From NCBI RefSeq assembly GCF_019797865.1, contig NZ_CP081869.1, positions 4,540,501 through 4,604,500 of the forward strand: a stretch of DNA of 64,000 bases, read 5' to 3'. This document shows positions 41,382-54,502 of the stretch, one piece after another. The notes beneath the pieces are model-generated. The model was not told the origin of the DNA and made no database searches. It saw nothing but the letters and a program-made list of their open reading frames with translations. The position numbers were made by a program, and so were the translations under genes. The DNA comes from Chenggangzhangella methanolivorans. Its GTDB lineage: Bacteria; Pseudomonadota; Alphaproteobacteria; Rhizobiales; Methylopilaceae. The number at the start of each line of letters is the position of its first letter. The stretch's first letter is position 1.

Positions 41382-43339
41382 TCACTTTCCGCCGGCGCGC
41401 TTCTTGGCCGGATGTCCCGATTTCACGGGCGCGCCAAGCGTCGGCCGCGCGCGATGGGGCTTGGCGAAGGATTTGCCCACGCCATGGTCGGCCGTCCCCG
41501 GCCGATCCCCATGGGGCCGGTCCCCATGCGGCCGGTCGCCGCCGCGGAACTTCGGCTTGTGCTTGCCCGGACGCTCGCCGGCGCGGTGGTCGCCTGCGTC
41601 CTTGCGCGGGCCTTGGGGAGCTCGCGGAGCGTTTGCGATGACGTCGGTGCTCGGCGCCCAGCTTCGGCTCGGACGCGGCGGAGCCTCCGGCGCGGCGTCG
41701 TCGGCGCGAGATCACGACGTCGCCCTTCTCGGTGCCGAGCGCGGCGGCGGCGAAGCGTTCGGCGGCCTCGGCGGCGATTCCCACCTTGGTCTCGCGGTCG
41801 AAGATCCGGATCGCGCCGATCTCGTCGCGGGTCACGCCGCCGCGGCGGCACAGCATCGGCAACAGCCACTTCGGGTCAGCGTTCTGCTTGCGGCCGACCC
41901 CGAGGCGGAACCAAACGGCGTCGCCGAACTCCTCGCGGCGATGGAGACGGGCGCCGCCGTCCGGCCGGGTCCCGCCGTCCGGGCGCGCGCCGCCCTCCGG
42001 CCGAGCGCGCTGGCGCGGCGCCGCCCAATCGCCGACGTCCTCGACCCGCTCGGGCTCCGGCAACTGCGCGCGCTGAAGCCGCAGCAGCGCGACCGCGACC
42101 GCCTCGGCGCCGCCGCGCTCCAGCAGCGCGCGGGCGCGGGCGAGTTCGTCGTCGCTCGCAGGCGCCGAGCCCGCAAGGTCGGCGGCGAGCCGCTCCTCGT
42201 CCATGGCGCGGATCTCGGCGGCGGACGGCGGGGCGCTCCAGATCGGCGTGACGCCGATGTCGCTGAACAGCAGCTCGGCCTTGCGGCGGCGCGAGGCCGG
42301 GGCGATCAGAACGCTGACGCCCTTGCGGCCCGCGCGGCCGGTGCGGCCGCTGCGATGCTGGAAGGTCTCGGCGTCATGCGGCAGGTCGGCGTGGACCACG
42401 AGCTCGACATTGGCGAGGTCGATGCCGCGGGCGGCGACGTCGGTCGCCACGCACACCCGGGCGCGGCCGTCGCGGATCTCCTCCAGCGCGCGGTTGCGCT
42501 CGCCCTGGCCGAGCTCGCCGGAGAGCAGGACCGCGGAGAAGCCGCGCTTGGCGAGATGCTGGTGCAGCCGGCGCACGCTCTCGCGGGTGGTGCAGAACAC
42601 GATCGCGGCGGCGGCGTCCTGCTGGCGCAGCACGTTGACGACCGCGGCGTGGCTCTCGCGCGGGGCGACGCGGATCGCGCGGTGCTCGATGTCGGCATGG
42701 GCGCGCGCCTCGCCGACGGTCGCGATCCGGAACGCGTCGCGCTGGAAGCGGCGCGCGATCGAGACGATGGCGTCGGGAAGCGTCGCGGAGAACAGCAGGG
42801 TGCGGCGTTCGGCCGGCGCGGCCTCGAGGATGAATTCGAGATCCTCGCGGAAGCCGAGGTCGAGCATCTCGTCGGCCTCGTCGAGCACGACAGCCTTGAG
42901 CGCCGACAAATCGAGCGCGCCGCGGGTGATGTGGTCGCGCAGGCGCCCGGGCGTGCCGACGACGATGTGCGCGCCGTGCTCCAGACGACGGCGCTCCGAG
43001 CGGGGATCCATGCCGCCGACGCAAGCCGCGATGCGCGCGCCCGCCGCGGCGTAGAGCCAGACGAATTCGCGCTCGACCTGCATCGCGAGCTCGCGCGTCG
43101 GCGCGACCACGAGCGCGAGCGGCCTCGCGGCCTGACCGAGCGTCTCAGCGCCCTGGAGCAGGGTCTCGCCCAGCGTGAGGCCGTAGGCGACGGTCTTGCC
43201 GGACCCGGTCTGGGCCGAGACGAGGAGGTCGCGGCCTGCGGCCTCGGGCTCCAGCACGGCGCTCTGCACGGGGGTCAGCTGCGCATAGCCGCGCTCGGTC
43301 AACGCGCATCAGCGGCGACGTTTCGGGGAGGATGTTCAC
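41382..43339 (-). CDS. deaD: DEAD-box ATP-dependent RNA helicase (DeaD/CsdA-like), two frameshifts
   Basis: About 650 residues. All helicase motifs are present: AQTGSGKT, PTRELA, TPGR, DEAD, SAT, RGID and HRSGRTGRAG. A DbpA-type RNA-binding domain follows (VWFRLGVGRKQNADPKWLLP), then a basic Gly/Arg/His tail. The N terminus is in another frame (VNILPETSPLMR then ALTERGYAQLTPVQ, shift near 43296). The tail changes frame near 41705 into one that reads FRGGDRPHGDRPHGDRPG and ends KRAGGK at 41382. GTG 43339 is the likely start, with ATG 43357 as alternative. Roles: ribosome assembly and cold-stress RNA remodelling. Confidence 0.9.
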
Positions 43340-43503
43340 GGTTCGCCTTCGGGACATGAGCGAACCGGCGCACGCGACGCGGCGCGAATGGGATCGGCTC
43401 GGATCAGGGATTGCGGCTCCCATACAGGTTTTTTCGCCGATGCGCCAATGCAACCGCGCGCGTCAGGGCTGCGCGGCGGCGATGGCCGGCGTCTTCCCGA
43501 TTT

Positions 43504-45869
<2,366 letters not shown>

Positions 45870-45918
45870 CTAGGTCATCGGGAGCAAAAGCGACAGGGCG
45901 ACGGAGGTCGACGCTCGG

Positions 45919-46362
<444 letters not shown>

Positions 46363-46395
46363 TCAGGTCGTCGAGGCGGTCTGGAGCCGTGAGGC

Positions 46396-46773
46396 TCAGC
46401 GGTCGAGGCCGTAACGCAGCTCGATCGCCGAGGTCACCTCGGCCACCGACTCGGCGAGTTCGGCCAGCGCCTTGCCGGTCGGCTCGCCGGCCATCGCCGC
46501 GCGCTCCAGCTCGTCGGCCGCGAAGGCGACGCGATTGGCGCCGACGCCGCGGGCCGAGCCCTTGAGCGTATGGGCCACGTCCGCGCGCTCGGCCGGGTTG
46601 GTCAGCGCGTCGAAACGGAAGAGGAGGATGCGGGCCTGGCGGCGGAACAGCTCCAGCACTTCGCGCTCGAGGCTGCGGTCGCCCATGGTCTGGCGGTTCA
46701 GGTGTCCGACGTCGATCGCAGTCGCGAAGGCGGTGTCAGCTCGTTGTTCGAATTGTCTCATCATGCTCGACAT
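46396..46773 (-). CDS. HPt domain phosphotransfer protein
   Basis: About 125 residues consisting of one Hpt domain. The phosphorylatable histidine is in VAHTLKGSARGVGANRVAFAADELE, near residue 68. It relays phosphate between a hybrid kinase and response regulators. ATG 46773 gives MSSMMRQFEQ with GGAG about ten bases upstream; ATGs at 46764 and 46761 are alternatives. No kinase or receiver gene is adjacent. Confidence 0.87.
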   Translation of the reverse strand: MSSMMRQFEQRADTAFATAIDVGHLNRQTMGDRSLEREVLELFRRQARILLFRFDALTNPAERADVAHTLKGSARGVGANRVAFAADELERAAMAGEPTGKALAELAESVAEVTSAIELRYGLDR

Positions 46774-47122
46774 TGTGGTCACGCTCCGAAGCCCGTCAGG
46801 GGTACGCGGCGGGCTGTGTCTCCAAATACTGCGCCTCAGTTGTCTAAATCTGGGCGGAACAGGTTCACCAATCGCTACATTTCTTTTCGTAGACCCGCCG
46901 TGGCTTTTGAGCCACTGGGGCAGCTTGGCCCAAGAATGCCTTGGCCGCGTTGAACTCCACCCGAACGACGCGTTCATCAGGCGTTCATTGCGCTGCACAA
47001 TGAAGAAGTCGCCAACAGCGTTACCGGCGCGTGAACGGACAGGGTTGAGAAAGCCTGAACGCGCCCCCACCTCCGCCGAGGCGCGACGGGGTTGCGCGCC
47101 GGCCACACCTGACGGGAGTCCC
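46774..47122. other. Intergenic region between divergent HPt and SixA-type genes
   Basis: 349 bp with no convincing reading frame. It contains a small perfect hairpin (GTGGCT-TTTG-AGCCAC, 46900-46915) and the lowest G+C of the neighbourhood around 46820-46890, so it probably holds both promoters. No known regulatory motif was recognised. Confidence 0.5.
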
Positions 47123-47650
47123 ATGCGTCGCCTCATCCTGTTCCGCCACGCCAAGTCAGACTGGTCGCAGGAGGGGCAGGAGGACCACGACCGCTCGCTC
47201 GCAGAGCGCGGACGGCGCGCCGCCGGACCCATGGGCGCATGGCTCGCGGGGAGGGGATTTCGGCCTGATTTGGTGCTGTGCTCGACCGCCCGGCGCGCGC
47301 GCGCCACTTGGGACATCGCCAAAGGGGCGTTCTCGCCGTCTCCGAAAGCGACCTTCGACGCGGACATCTACCACGCATCCCCCGGCGCGCTGCTTCAGGT
47401 CGTGAAGGGCGCGCCTGCCGGCATCCAGACGTTGATGATCGTTGGCCACAATCCGGGTCTCGAACAGTTCGTGGAACTACTTGCGTCGAAAGGCGACCCG
47501 GAGGCGCGGCGCGCGCTCTCGGCTAAGTTCCCCACGGCCGCGATCGCGGTGCTGGATTTTCCCCTCGACGATTGGGCCTCGGTCGAGCCCGGCTCGGGCC
47601 GGCTCGACCGCTTCGTCACGCCCAAGGCGCTCGGGATCGCGGACGAATGA
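47123..47650 (+). CDS. SixA-type histidine phosphatase
   Basis: A 175-residue histidine-phosphatase-superfamily protein. The catalytic RHAK motif is at residues 8-11 (ILFRHAKSDW), the second arginine in CSTARRARATW, and the second histidine in IVGHNPGLEQ. SixA dephosphorylates phosphohistidine on HPt domains, which is notable because an HPt gene is divergently adjacent. The stop overlaps the ATG of ycjX (ATGA). GGGAG precedes ATG 47123. Confidence 0.9.
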   Translation: MRRLILFRHAKSDWSQEGQEDHDRSLAERGRRAAGPMGAWLAGRGFRPDLVLCSTARRARATWDIAKGAFSPSPKATFDADIYHASPGALLQVVKGAPAGIQTLMIVGHNPGLEQFVELLASKGDPEARRALSAKFPTAAIAVLDFPLDDWASVEPGSGRLDRFVTPKALGIADE

Positions 47651-49133
47651 GCCCATCGGGCATCAGCTTCGGCGGCTTGTTCGACGAGGCCCGAATCGTC
47701 GCGCGCAGCCTTGGCGAGGCGGTCTCGGGCGCGCTCGATCCCACCATCCGGCTCGGAGTGACGGGGCTGTCGCGCGCCGGCAAGACGGTGTTCCTCACCG
47801 CGCTCGTGCAGGCGCTCGTGAACGGCGCTCGGCTGCCTGCGTTCCGCGCCTATGCGGAAGGCCGCATCGCCGGCGCGCGGCTCGCGCCGCAGCCCGACGA
47901 CGCGGTGCCGCGCTTCGAGGTCGAGCAGCATTTTCGCGCGCTGACCGGCGCCGAACGCGGCTGGCCGGACTCGACGCGGCGCATTTCGGAACTGCGCGTC
48001 GTGGTGGACTTCGAGGCGCACGGCTTCCTGACCGGTTCGCGCACCCGCCGCAGGCTCACCCTCGACATCGTCGACTATCCGGGGGAGTGGCTGCTCGACC
48101 TCGCGCTGCTCGGCCAGGATTTCCGCGAATGGAGCGAGCGCACCCTCGCCTCGAGCGACGGGCCGACCCGCGCGCCGATCGCCCGGAACTGGCGCACCCA
48201 TCTCGACACGCTGGATCCGCTGAAGCCCGAGAGCGAGGACGCGCGCGCGCCGCCGCGGCGCTGTTCGCCGCCTATCTGAAGGCCGGCCGCAACGACCGCG
48301 TGGCCCTCTCGACGCTGCCGCCCGGCCGCTTCCTGATGCCGGGCGATCTCGAGGGCAGCCCCGCGCTCACCTTCGCGCCGCTGGCGCTGCCGGAGGAGGG
48401 GGGCGCGCCCTCGGGCTCGCTCTGGGCCATGATGGAGCGCCGCTACGAGGCCTATCGCTCCCATGTCGTGAAGCCGTTCTTCCGCGACCACTTCTCCCGG
48501 CTCGACCGGCAGGTGGTGCTGGTCGACGCGCTCGCGGCGCTGAACGCCGGCCCGGAGGCGGTGGCGGACCTCGAGAACGCGCTCGCCGACGTGCTCTCGG
48601 CGTTTCGCCATGGCCGCAATTCGTGGCTGTCGAGCCTGTTCCGCCCGAAAGTCGACCGGCTGCTGTTCGCCGCCACCAAGGCCGACCACCTCCACCACAC
48701 CAGCCATGACCGGCTGGAGGCGATCCTGCGCCGCCTCGTCAGCCGGGCGATCGAGCGCGCCGAATTCGGCGGCGCGGCGGTCGACGTGGTGGCGCTTGCG
48801 GCCGTGCGCGCCACCCGCGAGGCGACCGCGCGGCAGGGTCGGCAGGAGCTTCCGGTCATCGTCGGCGTGCCCGAGAAGGGCGAGCGCTCCAACGGGCAGA
48901 TCTTCGACGGCGAGGAGGAGATCGCGGTGTTTCCGGGCGACCTCCCGGCCGATCCTGAAGTCGCGCTGCGTTCCGGCGGCTATCAGGGTCTCGCCGCGAG
49001 CGAAGACGGCGGCGATCTTCGTTTCGTGAAGTTCCGGCCTCCGAAGCTGGTCACGACCGACCGCGCTCCCCAACTTCCGCACATCCGGCTCGACCGGTCG
49101 CTCGAATTCCTGATCGGAGACGCGCTGGCGTGA
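47647..49133 (+). CDS. ycjX: YcjX-family P-loop NTPase (DUF463), frameshifted near 48243
   Basis: About 495 residues. A Walker A is present as GLSRAGKTVFLTALVQAL near residue 40, and LDIVDYPGEWLLDL near residue 145 resembles a GTPase switch region. The frame breaks between KPESEDARA and AAALFAAYLKAGRNDRVALS at 48240-48250 (one missing base); after that the family continues with PGRFLMPGDLEGSPAL, TKADHLHHTSHDRLEAIL and ending in LEFLIGDAL. It is paired with ycjF, as in enterobacteria, where both are stress-induced inner-membrane genes. Confidence 0.9.
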
Positions 49134-49149
49134 GAGCGGTGGAAACCAG

Positions 49150-49273
49150 GCTTCGTGTTTCGAGACGGCTCTGCGGGCCTCCTCGGCATGAGGGAGGTTC
49201 TCGGCTCCGGGCCGGCCTCGGCGGTCCTCATGCCGAGCAGCGCGCTTCTGGCGCGCGTCGCGAAGCACGCAGT
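49150..49273. repeat. Palindromic repeat, family B (copy 3)
   Basis: CTTCGTGTTTCGAGACGG at the left and CGTCGCGAAGCACGCAG at the right, with inner CTCCTCGGCATGAGG and CCTCATGCCGAG. It lies between ycjX and ycjF. Confidence 0.75.
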
Positions 49274-49296
49274 TCCTCGATGCAGATCTTGATCCG

Positions 49297-50316
49297 ATGA
49301 CCGAAGCCCCCCGCCGTCCGACGACCTTTCGCCTGAACGATCCCGCGGTCGTGCTCGGAGCGAAGGGCGAGGAGGTTTCCGCCGCGCGCGGCGTGGTGGT
49401 GACGCCCGAGCCCGACGTCTTCGAGCAGCCCGAACCGGCGGCCGCGCCCGTGAAGCCGCGTCGTCGCGGCCTCACGCTCGGCGGCGTGTTCTGGAGCGCG
49501 CTCGGCGGCTTGCTCAGCCTTGCGGTCGGCCTCTGGGCGACGCGCGTGGTGGAGGACACCTTCGCGCGCGCAGACTGGCTCGGCTGGCTGGCGCTCGGCC
49601 TCGCCGGGCTTGCGGCGCTCGCCGGGCTCGGCGTGGTCATCCGCGAGATCGCCGGGCTGATGCGGCTCGGCAAGATCGAGACGCTGCGGGCGTCCGCCGA
49701 CGAGGCGCACGCGACGGACGACGACCGCAAGGCGCGGAAGGTCGCGGCCGAGGTGGTGGCGCTCTACGCCGAGCGGCCCGAGACCGCCCGCGCCCGCGCC
49801 GCCGTCGCGACCCATGACGGCGAGATCGTGGACGGCTCGGACCGCCTCAAGATCGTCGAGCGCGAAATGCTGGCCGAACTGGACCGCGAGGCGACCCGCG
49901 CGATCGCCACGGCCGCCAAACGCGTCTCGGTCGTCACCGCCGTCTCGCCGCGCGCGATCGTCGATCTCGGCTTCGTGCTGGTGGAGTCGATGCGGCTCAT
50001 CCGCAGGATCGGGACGATCTATGGCGGCAGGCCGGGAACGCTCGGCTTCCTCAAGCTCGCAAAGCATGTCGGCGCCCATCTCGCCGTCACCGGCGGCATG
50101 GGGGTGGGCGACGGCCTGCTGGAGCAGGTGCTCGGCCACGGCCTTGCGGCGAAGCTCTCGGCGCGGCTCGGCGAGGGCGTGCTGAACGGCCTGCTCACCG
50201 CCCGCGTCGGGCTCGCCGCCATGGCGGTGTGCCGCCCGCTGCCCTTCGTCGCCCGCCGCGCGCCAACGGTGCGCGAGGTCGCCGGCAATCTGTTCGAGGG
50301 TCAGCCGCGGGCCTGA
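49297..50316 (+). CDS. ycjF: YcjF-family membrane protein (DUF697, TIGR01620)
   Basis: A 339-residue inner-membrane protein. Two membrane segments lie near residues 65-120 (GVFWSALGGLLSLAVGLWATRVV; WLALGLAGLAALAGLGVVI), followed by the family domain with KVAAEVVALYAERPE, SPRAIVDLGFVLVESMRLIRRIGTIYGGRPG and a C-terminal amphipathic region. It is co-directional with ycjX across a palindromic repeat. Confidence 0.9.
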   Translation: MTEAPRRPTTFRLNDPAVVLGAKGEEVSAARGVVVTPEPDVFEQPEPAAAPVKPRRRGLTLGGVFWSALGGLLSLAVGLWATRVVEDTFARADWLGWLALGLAGLAALAGLGVVIREIAGLMRLGKIETLRASADEAHATDDDRKARKVAAEVVALYAERPETARARAAVATHDGEIVDGSDRLKIVEREMLAELDREATRAIATAAKRVSVVTAVSPRAIVDLGFVLVESMRLIRRIGTIYGGRPGTLGFLKLAKHVGAHLAVTGGMGVGDGLLEQVLGHGLAAKLSARLGEGVLNGLLTARVGLAAMAVCRPLPFVARRAPTVREVAGNLFEGQPRA

Positions 50317-50320
50317 GAGC

Positions 50321-50440
50321 GACTGCGTGCTTCGAGACGCCGCCCTGCGGACGGCTCCTCAGCATGAGGACCGTTGAGAGGCAGAAACCTCCCTCATGCC
50401 GAGGAGCTTGGCGACAGCCAATCGTCTCGAAGCACGCGAT
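50321..50440. repeat. Palindromic repeat, family B (copy 4)
   Basis: GACTGCGTGCTTCGAGACGC at the left and CGTCTCGAAGCACGCGATCG at the right, with inner CTCCTCAGCATGAGG and CCTCATGCCGAGGAG. It follows ycjF. Confidence 0.78.
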
Positions 50441-50449
50441 CGGCTCGAC

Positions 50450-50497
50450 AAAAAAAGACCGCCGGCGCGTGACTGCATCCGCGCCGGCGGTGGACAT
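50450..50497 (-). terminator. Rho-independent terminator downstream of aroC
   Basis: Read leftward, arms CCGCCGGCGCG and CGCGCCGGCGG with a ten-base loop are followed by TCTTTTTTTG. It lies about 130 bp past the aroC stop; the stretch between shows no gene. Confidence 0.88.
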
Positions 50498-50624
50498 CAT
50501 GTCTCAAGTTGTCCGTCGCCCAAGGGCGACATCGTGGTTGCAGATACGAGCGGCCGCGCAATCTGGATTGCGCGCCGCCGAACCGCGCGCCTGAGACTTT
50601 CGTCGGCGTCAACCGACTGATCTG

Positions 50625-51709
50625 TCAGCCGATCTGGCCGCGATGCCTCAGCGCATGGTCGGCGAGCACGAGCGCCATCATGGCCTCGCCCACCGGAACC
50701 GCGCGGATGCCGACGCACGGGTCGTGGCGGCCGCGGGTCGAGACGTCGACCTCCTGGCCGTCGGCGTCGATCGAACGGCGCGGCGTAAGGATCGACGAGG
50801 TGGGCTTTACGGCGAAGCGCACCACGACCGGCTGGCCGGTCGAGATCCCGCCGAGCACGCCGCCCGCATGGTTCGACAGGAACGACGGCCGCCCGTTCTC
50901 GCCCGCGCGCATCTCGTCGGCGTTGTCCTCGCCCGAAAGCCTCGCGGCTCCGAAGCCTTCGCCGATCTCGACGCCCTTGACCGCGTTGATGCTCATCATC
51001 GCCGAGGCGAGGTCGGCGTCGAGCTTGCCGTAGATCGGCGCGCCAAGCCCCGCGGGGACGTTCTCGGCCGTCACCTCGATCACCGCGCCGACCGAGGAGC
51101 CGGATTTGCGGACCCCGTCGAGGTAGCCCTCCATCTCCTTGGCGGCGATCGGGTCGGGGCAGAAGAAGGGGTTCTGGTCGACTTCCGCCCAGTCCCAGCG
51201 GCTGCGGTCGATCTCGATCTGGCCCATGGCGACCAGCGCTCCGCGGATCCTCACCCCGGGGATCACCAGCCGCGCGATCGCTCCGGCCGCGACCCGGCAG
51301 GCGGTCTCGCGCGCGGAGGAGCGGCCGCCGCCGCGGTGGTCGCGGATCCCGTATTTGGCGTCATAGGCGTAGTCGGCGTGGCCCGGCCGGTAGCTCGAGG
51401 CGATGTTGGAGTAGTCCTTGGAGCGCTGGTCGACGTTGCGGATCAGCAGGCCGATGGGCGTGCCGGTCGTCGTCAGCACGCCTTCCGCGCCCTCGATCAC
51501 GCCCGACAGGATCTCGACCTGGTCGGCTCCTTGCGCTGGGTGGTGAAACGAGACTGCCCCGGGCGGCGGCGGTCGAGCGCGGCCTGCACGTCGTCTCGGG
51601 TGAAGCTGAGTCGCGGCGGGCAGCCGTCGACCACGGCCCCGATCGCGGGTCCATGGCTCTCGCCGAAGGTCGTGAAACGGAACAGATGGCCGAAAGAGTT
51701 GTGGGACAT
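50625..51709 (-). CDS. aroC: Chorismate synthase AroC, frameshifted near 51525
   Basis: About 361 residues. The FMN-dependent enzyme converts EPSP to chorismate, the last shikimate step. Family signatures are present: [17 protein letters not shown] at the N terminus, [30 protein letters not shown] and the C-terminal [17 protein letters not shown]. The frame breaks in [14 protein letters not shown] near 51520-51530 and one added base restores it; the gene is essential in prototrophs, so this is almost certainly a sequence error. It is divergent from the DnaQ-like gene. Confidence 0.95.
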
Positions 51710-51841
51710 GGCCGCGAGCCTATGCCATGCGGCGGTTTTTAGCGGAAGAGCGCTGGCCGCCGCGCGCGTGATTGCGTAGAAAATTGGGCGTAGCCGCCCT
51801 CTCGCGCCTTATGTTCCGAGTCCAAGGCCCCAAGAACCTCC

Positions 51842-52375
51842 ATGTCGACGCCTCTCGAAGCCATCGCCGCCGGCGAAACCCCTTACGTCTTCTTCGATCT
51901 CGAGACGACGGGACTGACGCCCAAGCGCGACCGCATCATCGAGATCGCGGCGCTCCGCTTCGACCGCGCGAGCGGAGAACTCGACAGCTTCCAGACGCTG
52001 GTGAAGCCTGACCGCGCGATCCCGGCCTTCGTGCGCGCCATGACCGGCCTCGACGACGCCGCCTTCGCGGACGCGCCCGACGCCAAAGCCGCGCTCGCCG
52101 ACTTCTTCGCCTTCGTCGGCGACGATCCGCTCGTGGCCTACAACATCGGCTTCGACCACGCCTTCCTGGTCGCCGAGGCCGAGCGCGAGGGGCTGAGCGC
52201 GCCTCCGACGACGGTCTGCGCCATGCGCTTCGCGCAGAGCCGGGTAAAGGACGTGCCGAACCATCGGCTCGAGACCATCGCCAAGGCGCTCGACTGCCCG
52301 CGTCCCCGCGCCCGCCGGGCGATGGAGGACTGCCTGACCGGCCTCACCGTGTTCGAGAAGACGCTCGAGCTCTGA
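51842..52375 (+). CDS. DnaQ-like 3'-5' exonuclease domain protein
   Basis: A 177-residue stand-alone DEDD nuclease fold. Exo I is FFDLETTGL, Exo II is AYNIGFDHAFL, and Exo III should read H-x4-D. Here it reads RARRAMEDCLTG, with arginine where the catalytic histidine is expected and the aspartate retained. A single CAC to CGC change would explain this. Either the protein is inactive or the base is wrong. The family otherwise proofreads or trims DNA or RNA. Confidence 0.87.
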   Translation: MSTPLEAIAAGETPYVFFDLETTGLTPKRDRIIEIAALRFDRASGELDSFQTLVKPDRAIPAFVRAMTGLDDAAFADAPDAKAALADFFAFVGDDPLVAYNIGFDHAFLVAEAEREGLSAPPTTVCAMRFAQSRVKDVPNHRLETIAKALDCPRPRARRAMEDCLTGLTVFEKTLEL

Positions 52376-52490
52376 GCACGGCCAGAACGTCGATCTGCGC
52401 GCCCCGGCATCGCGATCTGACCGGACCGGGGCGGTTTGACGTCCGCTTCTCGGTAGGACCCAAGCCGCGCGGCAGGCGCCGGCCGGACGG

Positions 52491-53456
52491 TTAGTGCGTC
52501 GAGGCGGTCGGTTCGCCGTCGTCGACGCCCGCGACCGCCTTCGCGACGACCGCGCCGCAGGTCGGATCGAGCCGGACGCCGAGCCATTTGAGCGCCGGCC
52601 CGAGCTCACGGCGCCACAGCGCCCATTCGTGCCGCCCGTCCACGATCCTGAGCGTCGAGTCCGCGTTGCGCCGGAGCAGCGCGAGATGGAGTTCGGTCGT
52701 GCCCTGGACGATGCCGCCAGGGTCGCGGTCGCCGGCGTTGAGGTAGAAGGCGGGCGAGGGCGCCCCCCCGATCCCGAGCCGCACGGCGCGCGGAAACAGG
52801 TTGAGCTTGTTGAACCGCGCCGCGACGAAGGGCTTTCCGAACGCCCCGTCATAAAGGCGCGCGGCGCGGCGGATGCGGTCCTTCATCTGCGGGCCGATGG
52901 GCGGCGAGATCGAGCCCGACAGGCTGATGGCCGCGCCATACTGTTTCGGTTTGTCGAGGGCGTAGAGCAGGGCGCCGTAGCCGCCGGTGGAAAGGCCTGC
53001 GACCGCGCGCCCCTGCCGGCACGCGGCGGTCGGCAGCGCCTTGTCGATCGCGCGCACGAGGTCGCGGGTGAGCGCGGTCTCCATCAGCCCCGCGCCTCCT
53101 GAGTCCGGATTGTCCACGTACCAGCTGTCGCCGGCCTGAGGCATGACCACGACGGTCGGCGGCATGTCGCCCGCGGCGATCGCGCGGTCCATCGTGTCGG
53201 CGAGGCGGCCGGCGTCGAGCCAGTCGGCCTCGCCTGGGCCGCCGCCGTGCAGAAGGTAGAGCACCGGCCAGCGCGCGCCCGGCGGCGGGGCTTCGGCGGG
53301 CCTGTAGAGCGAGAAGCGGATCGGTTTGCCGAGCGCCTTGCTTGGCGCGATCGCCTCACGCGTGACGAGGCCCCCTGCGTGGGCGTCCGTCAGCCAGAAG
53401 AGCGCGGCCGCAAGGGCTGCGATTGGCGGGATGAGGCGGCGAACGGAGAACGGCAT
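52491..53456 (-). CDS. Secreted esterase-like alpha/beta hydrolase (copy 1)
   Basis: A 321-residue protein with a signal peptide (IAALAAALFWLTDAHAG). The esterase D/antigen-85-like core includes WPVLYLLHGGGPGEADWLD, VVVMPQAGDSWYVDNP, nucleophile elbow GLSTGGYGA and a C-terminal DGRHEWALWRREL supplying the histidine. Relatives hydrolyse small esters or transfer acyl groups. It is a tandem paralogue of the gene at 53540. Confidence 0.86.
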   Translation of the reverse strand: MPFSVRRLIPPIAALAAALFWLTDAHAGGLVTREAIAPSKALGKPIRFSLYRPAEAPPPGARWPVLYLLHGGGPGEADWLDAGRLADTMDRAIAAGDMPPTVVVMPQAGDSWYVDNPDSGGAGLMETALTRDLVRAIDKALPTAACRQGRAVAGLSTGGYGALLYALDKPKQYGAAISLSGSISPPIGPQMKDRIRRAARLYDGAFGKPFVAARFNKLNLFPRAVRLGIGGAPSPAFYLNAGDRDPGGIVQGTTELHLALLRRNADSTLRIVDGRHEWALWRRELGPALKWLGVRLDPTCGAVVAKAVAGVDDGEPTASTH

Positions 53457-53539
53457 CGTGCGCGCTCTGGAGCTTGGTCGAGAACTGCTCTCACGGAAAA
53501 TCTAGACCCGTCATTTGCGCTGCACAAAGCGAAATTTTG

Positions 53540-54502
53540 TCACGGCGTTCCGTGGCTTGGAGGCTCGCCGCCGCCCGGAAGCGGAGCCGCGCGCGCGATC
53601 TCCTTTCCGCAGGACGGGTCGAGCCGCGGCCCGAGCCAGGCGAGCCCTTCGGCGAGCTGGTTTCGCCAGGTCGGCCAGTCGTGAAGGCCTGCGCCGATGC
53701 GCAGGGTCGAGTCGAAGCCGGCGCGCTTGGCCTCGACGTGGAGCCGGGTCGTCGAGAGCAGCAGTCCGCCGCGATCGGCGTCGCCGGCCGCAAGAAAAAG
53801 CGCCGCCTTCGGACCATGGGCGCGCGAGGCCTCGCGCAGCTTGGCGAACAGCGTCATGTCGTTGAAGCGCGCGCGATCCAGCGGCCGTCCGAACGCGCCG
53901 TCGTAGAACACGTCCGAGCGGGCGAGGCGCTCGGTCTCGTCCGCTCCGATCGGAGGCGCGATGGCGCCGGCGAAGCTCATGGCGCCGACATAGAGGTCCG
54001 CACGCGTGAGCCCGTAGAGCACGGCGCCGTAGCCGCCCATGGACAGCCCGCCGATCGCGCGTCCCTCCCGGCAGGCGGCGGTCGGATAGCGCGCGTCGAC
54101 GGCGGCGACGAGGTCGCGCGTCAGCGCGGTCGCGACGAGGCCTTGGCCCTGCGGATTGTCGGCGTACCAGCTGAAGGGGGCGGCGGCCATGACGACAAGC
54201 GTCGGCGGAATGGCGCCCTCGGCGATCGCCCGATCGATCACCTCATAGACCGAGCCCTGATCGATCCAGTCCGACAGTCCGGGCCGACCCTCGAGCAGAT
54301 AGACCACCGGCCAGCGCGTTCCGTCGGTCGGCGCGAGCGCCGGACGGTAGACGCTGAAGACCAGCGGATGGTCGAGCGCCGGGGTCGGCGAGGACATGTG
54401 GCGCTCGACCAAGCCGAGCCCCTGCGCCGCGGCGGGCGAGGCGGCGGCGAAGACGGCCCCGAAGACGCTGCAGAGAAGCAGGATGACGCGGTTCAGTCGC
54501 AA
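53540..54502 (-). CDS. Secreted esterase-like alpha/beta hydrolase (copy 2)
   Basis: A 320-residue paralogue of the gene at 52491. The signal peptide is LLLCSVFGAVFAAASPAAA. The core shows WPVVYLLEGRPGLSDWID, where the oxyanion HGG of copy 1 is LEG, then LVVMAAAPFSWYADNPQGQG, elbow GLSMGGYGA, and GLHDWPTWRNQL near the end. The start is TTG 54502 with GGAG upstream. The changed oxyanion loop suggests a different substrate from copy 1. Confidence 0.84.
   Translation of the reverse strand: MRLNRVILLLCSVFGAVFAAASPAAAQGLGLVERHMSSPTPALDHPLVFSVYRPALAPTDGTRWPVVYLLEGRPGLSDWIDQGSVYEVIDRAIAEGAIPPTLVVMAAAPFSWYADNPQGQGLVATALTRDLVAAVDARYPTAACREGRAIGGLSMGGYGAVLYGLTRADLYVGAMSFAGAIAPPIGADETERLARSDVFYDGAFGRPLDRARFNDMTLFAKLREASRAHGPKAALFLAAGDADRGGLLLSTTRLHVEAKRAGFDSTLRIGAGLHDWPTWRNQLAEGLAWLGPRLDPSCGKEIARAAPLPGGGEPPSHGTP

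Noticed and set aside
41364..41400. Terminator formed by GCGCGCCGGC and GCCGGCGCGC between the GNAT and helicase genes
   Set aside because: One arm lies inside the corrected helicase C terminus and no clear T-tract follows; the pairing may be chance in such G+C-rich DNA.
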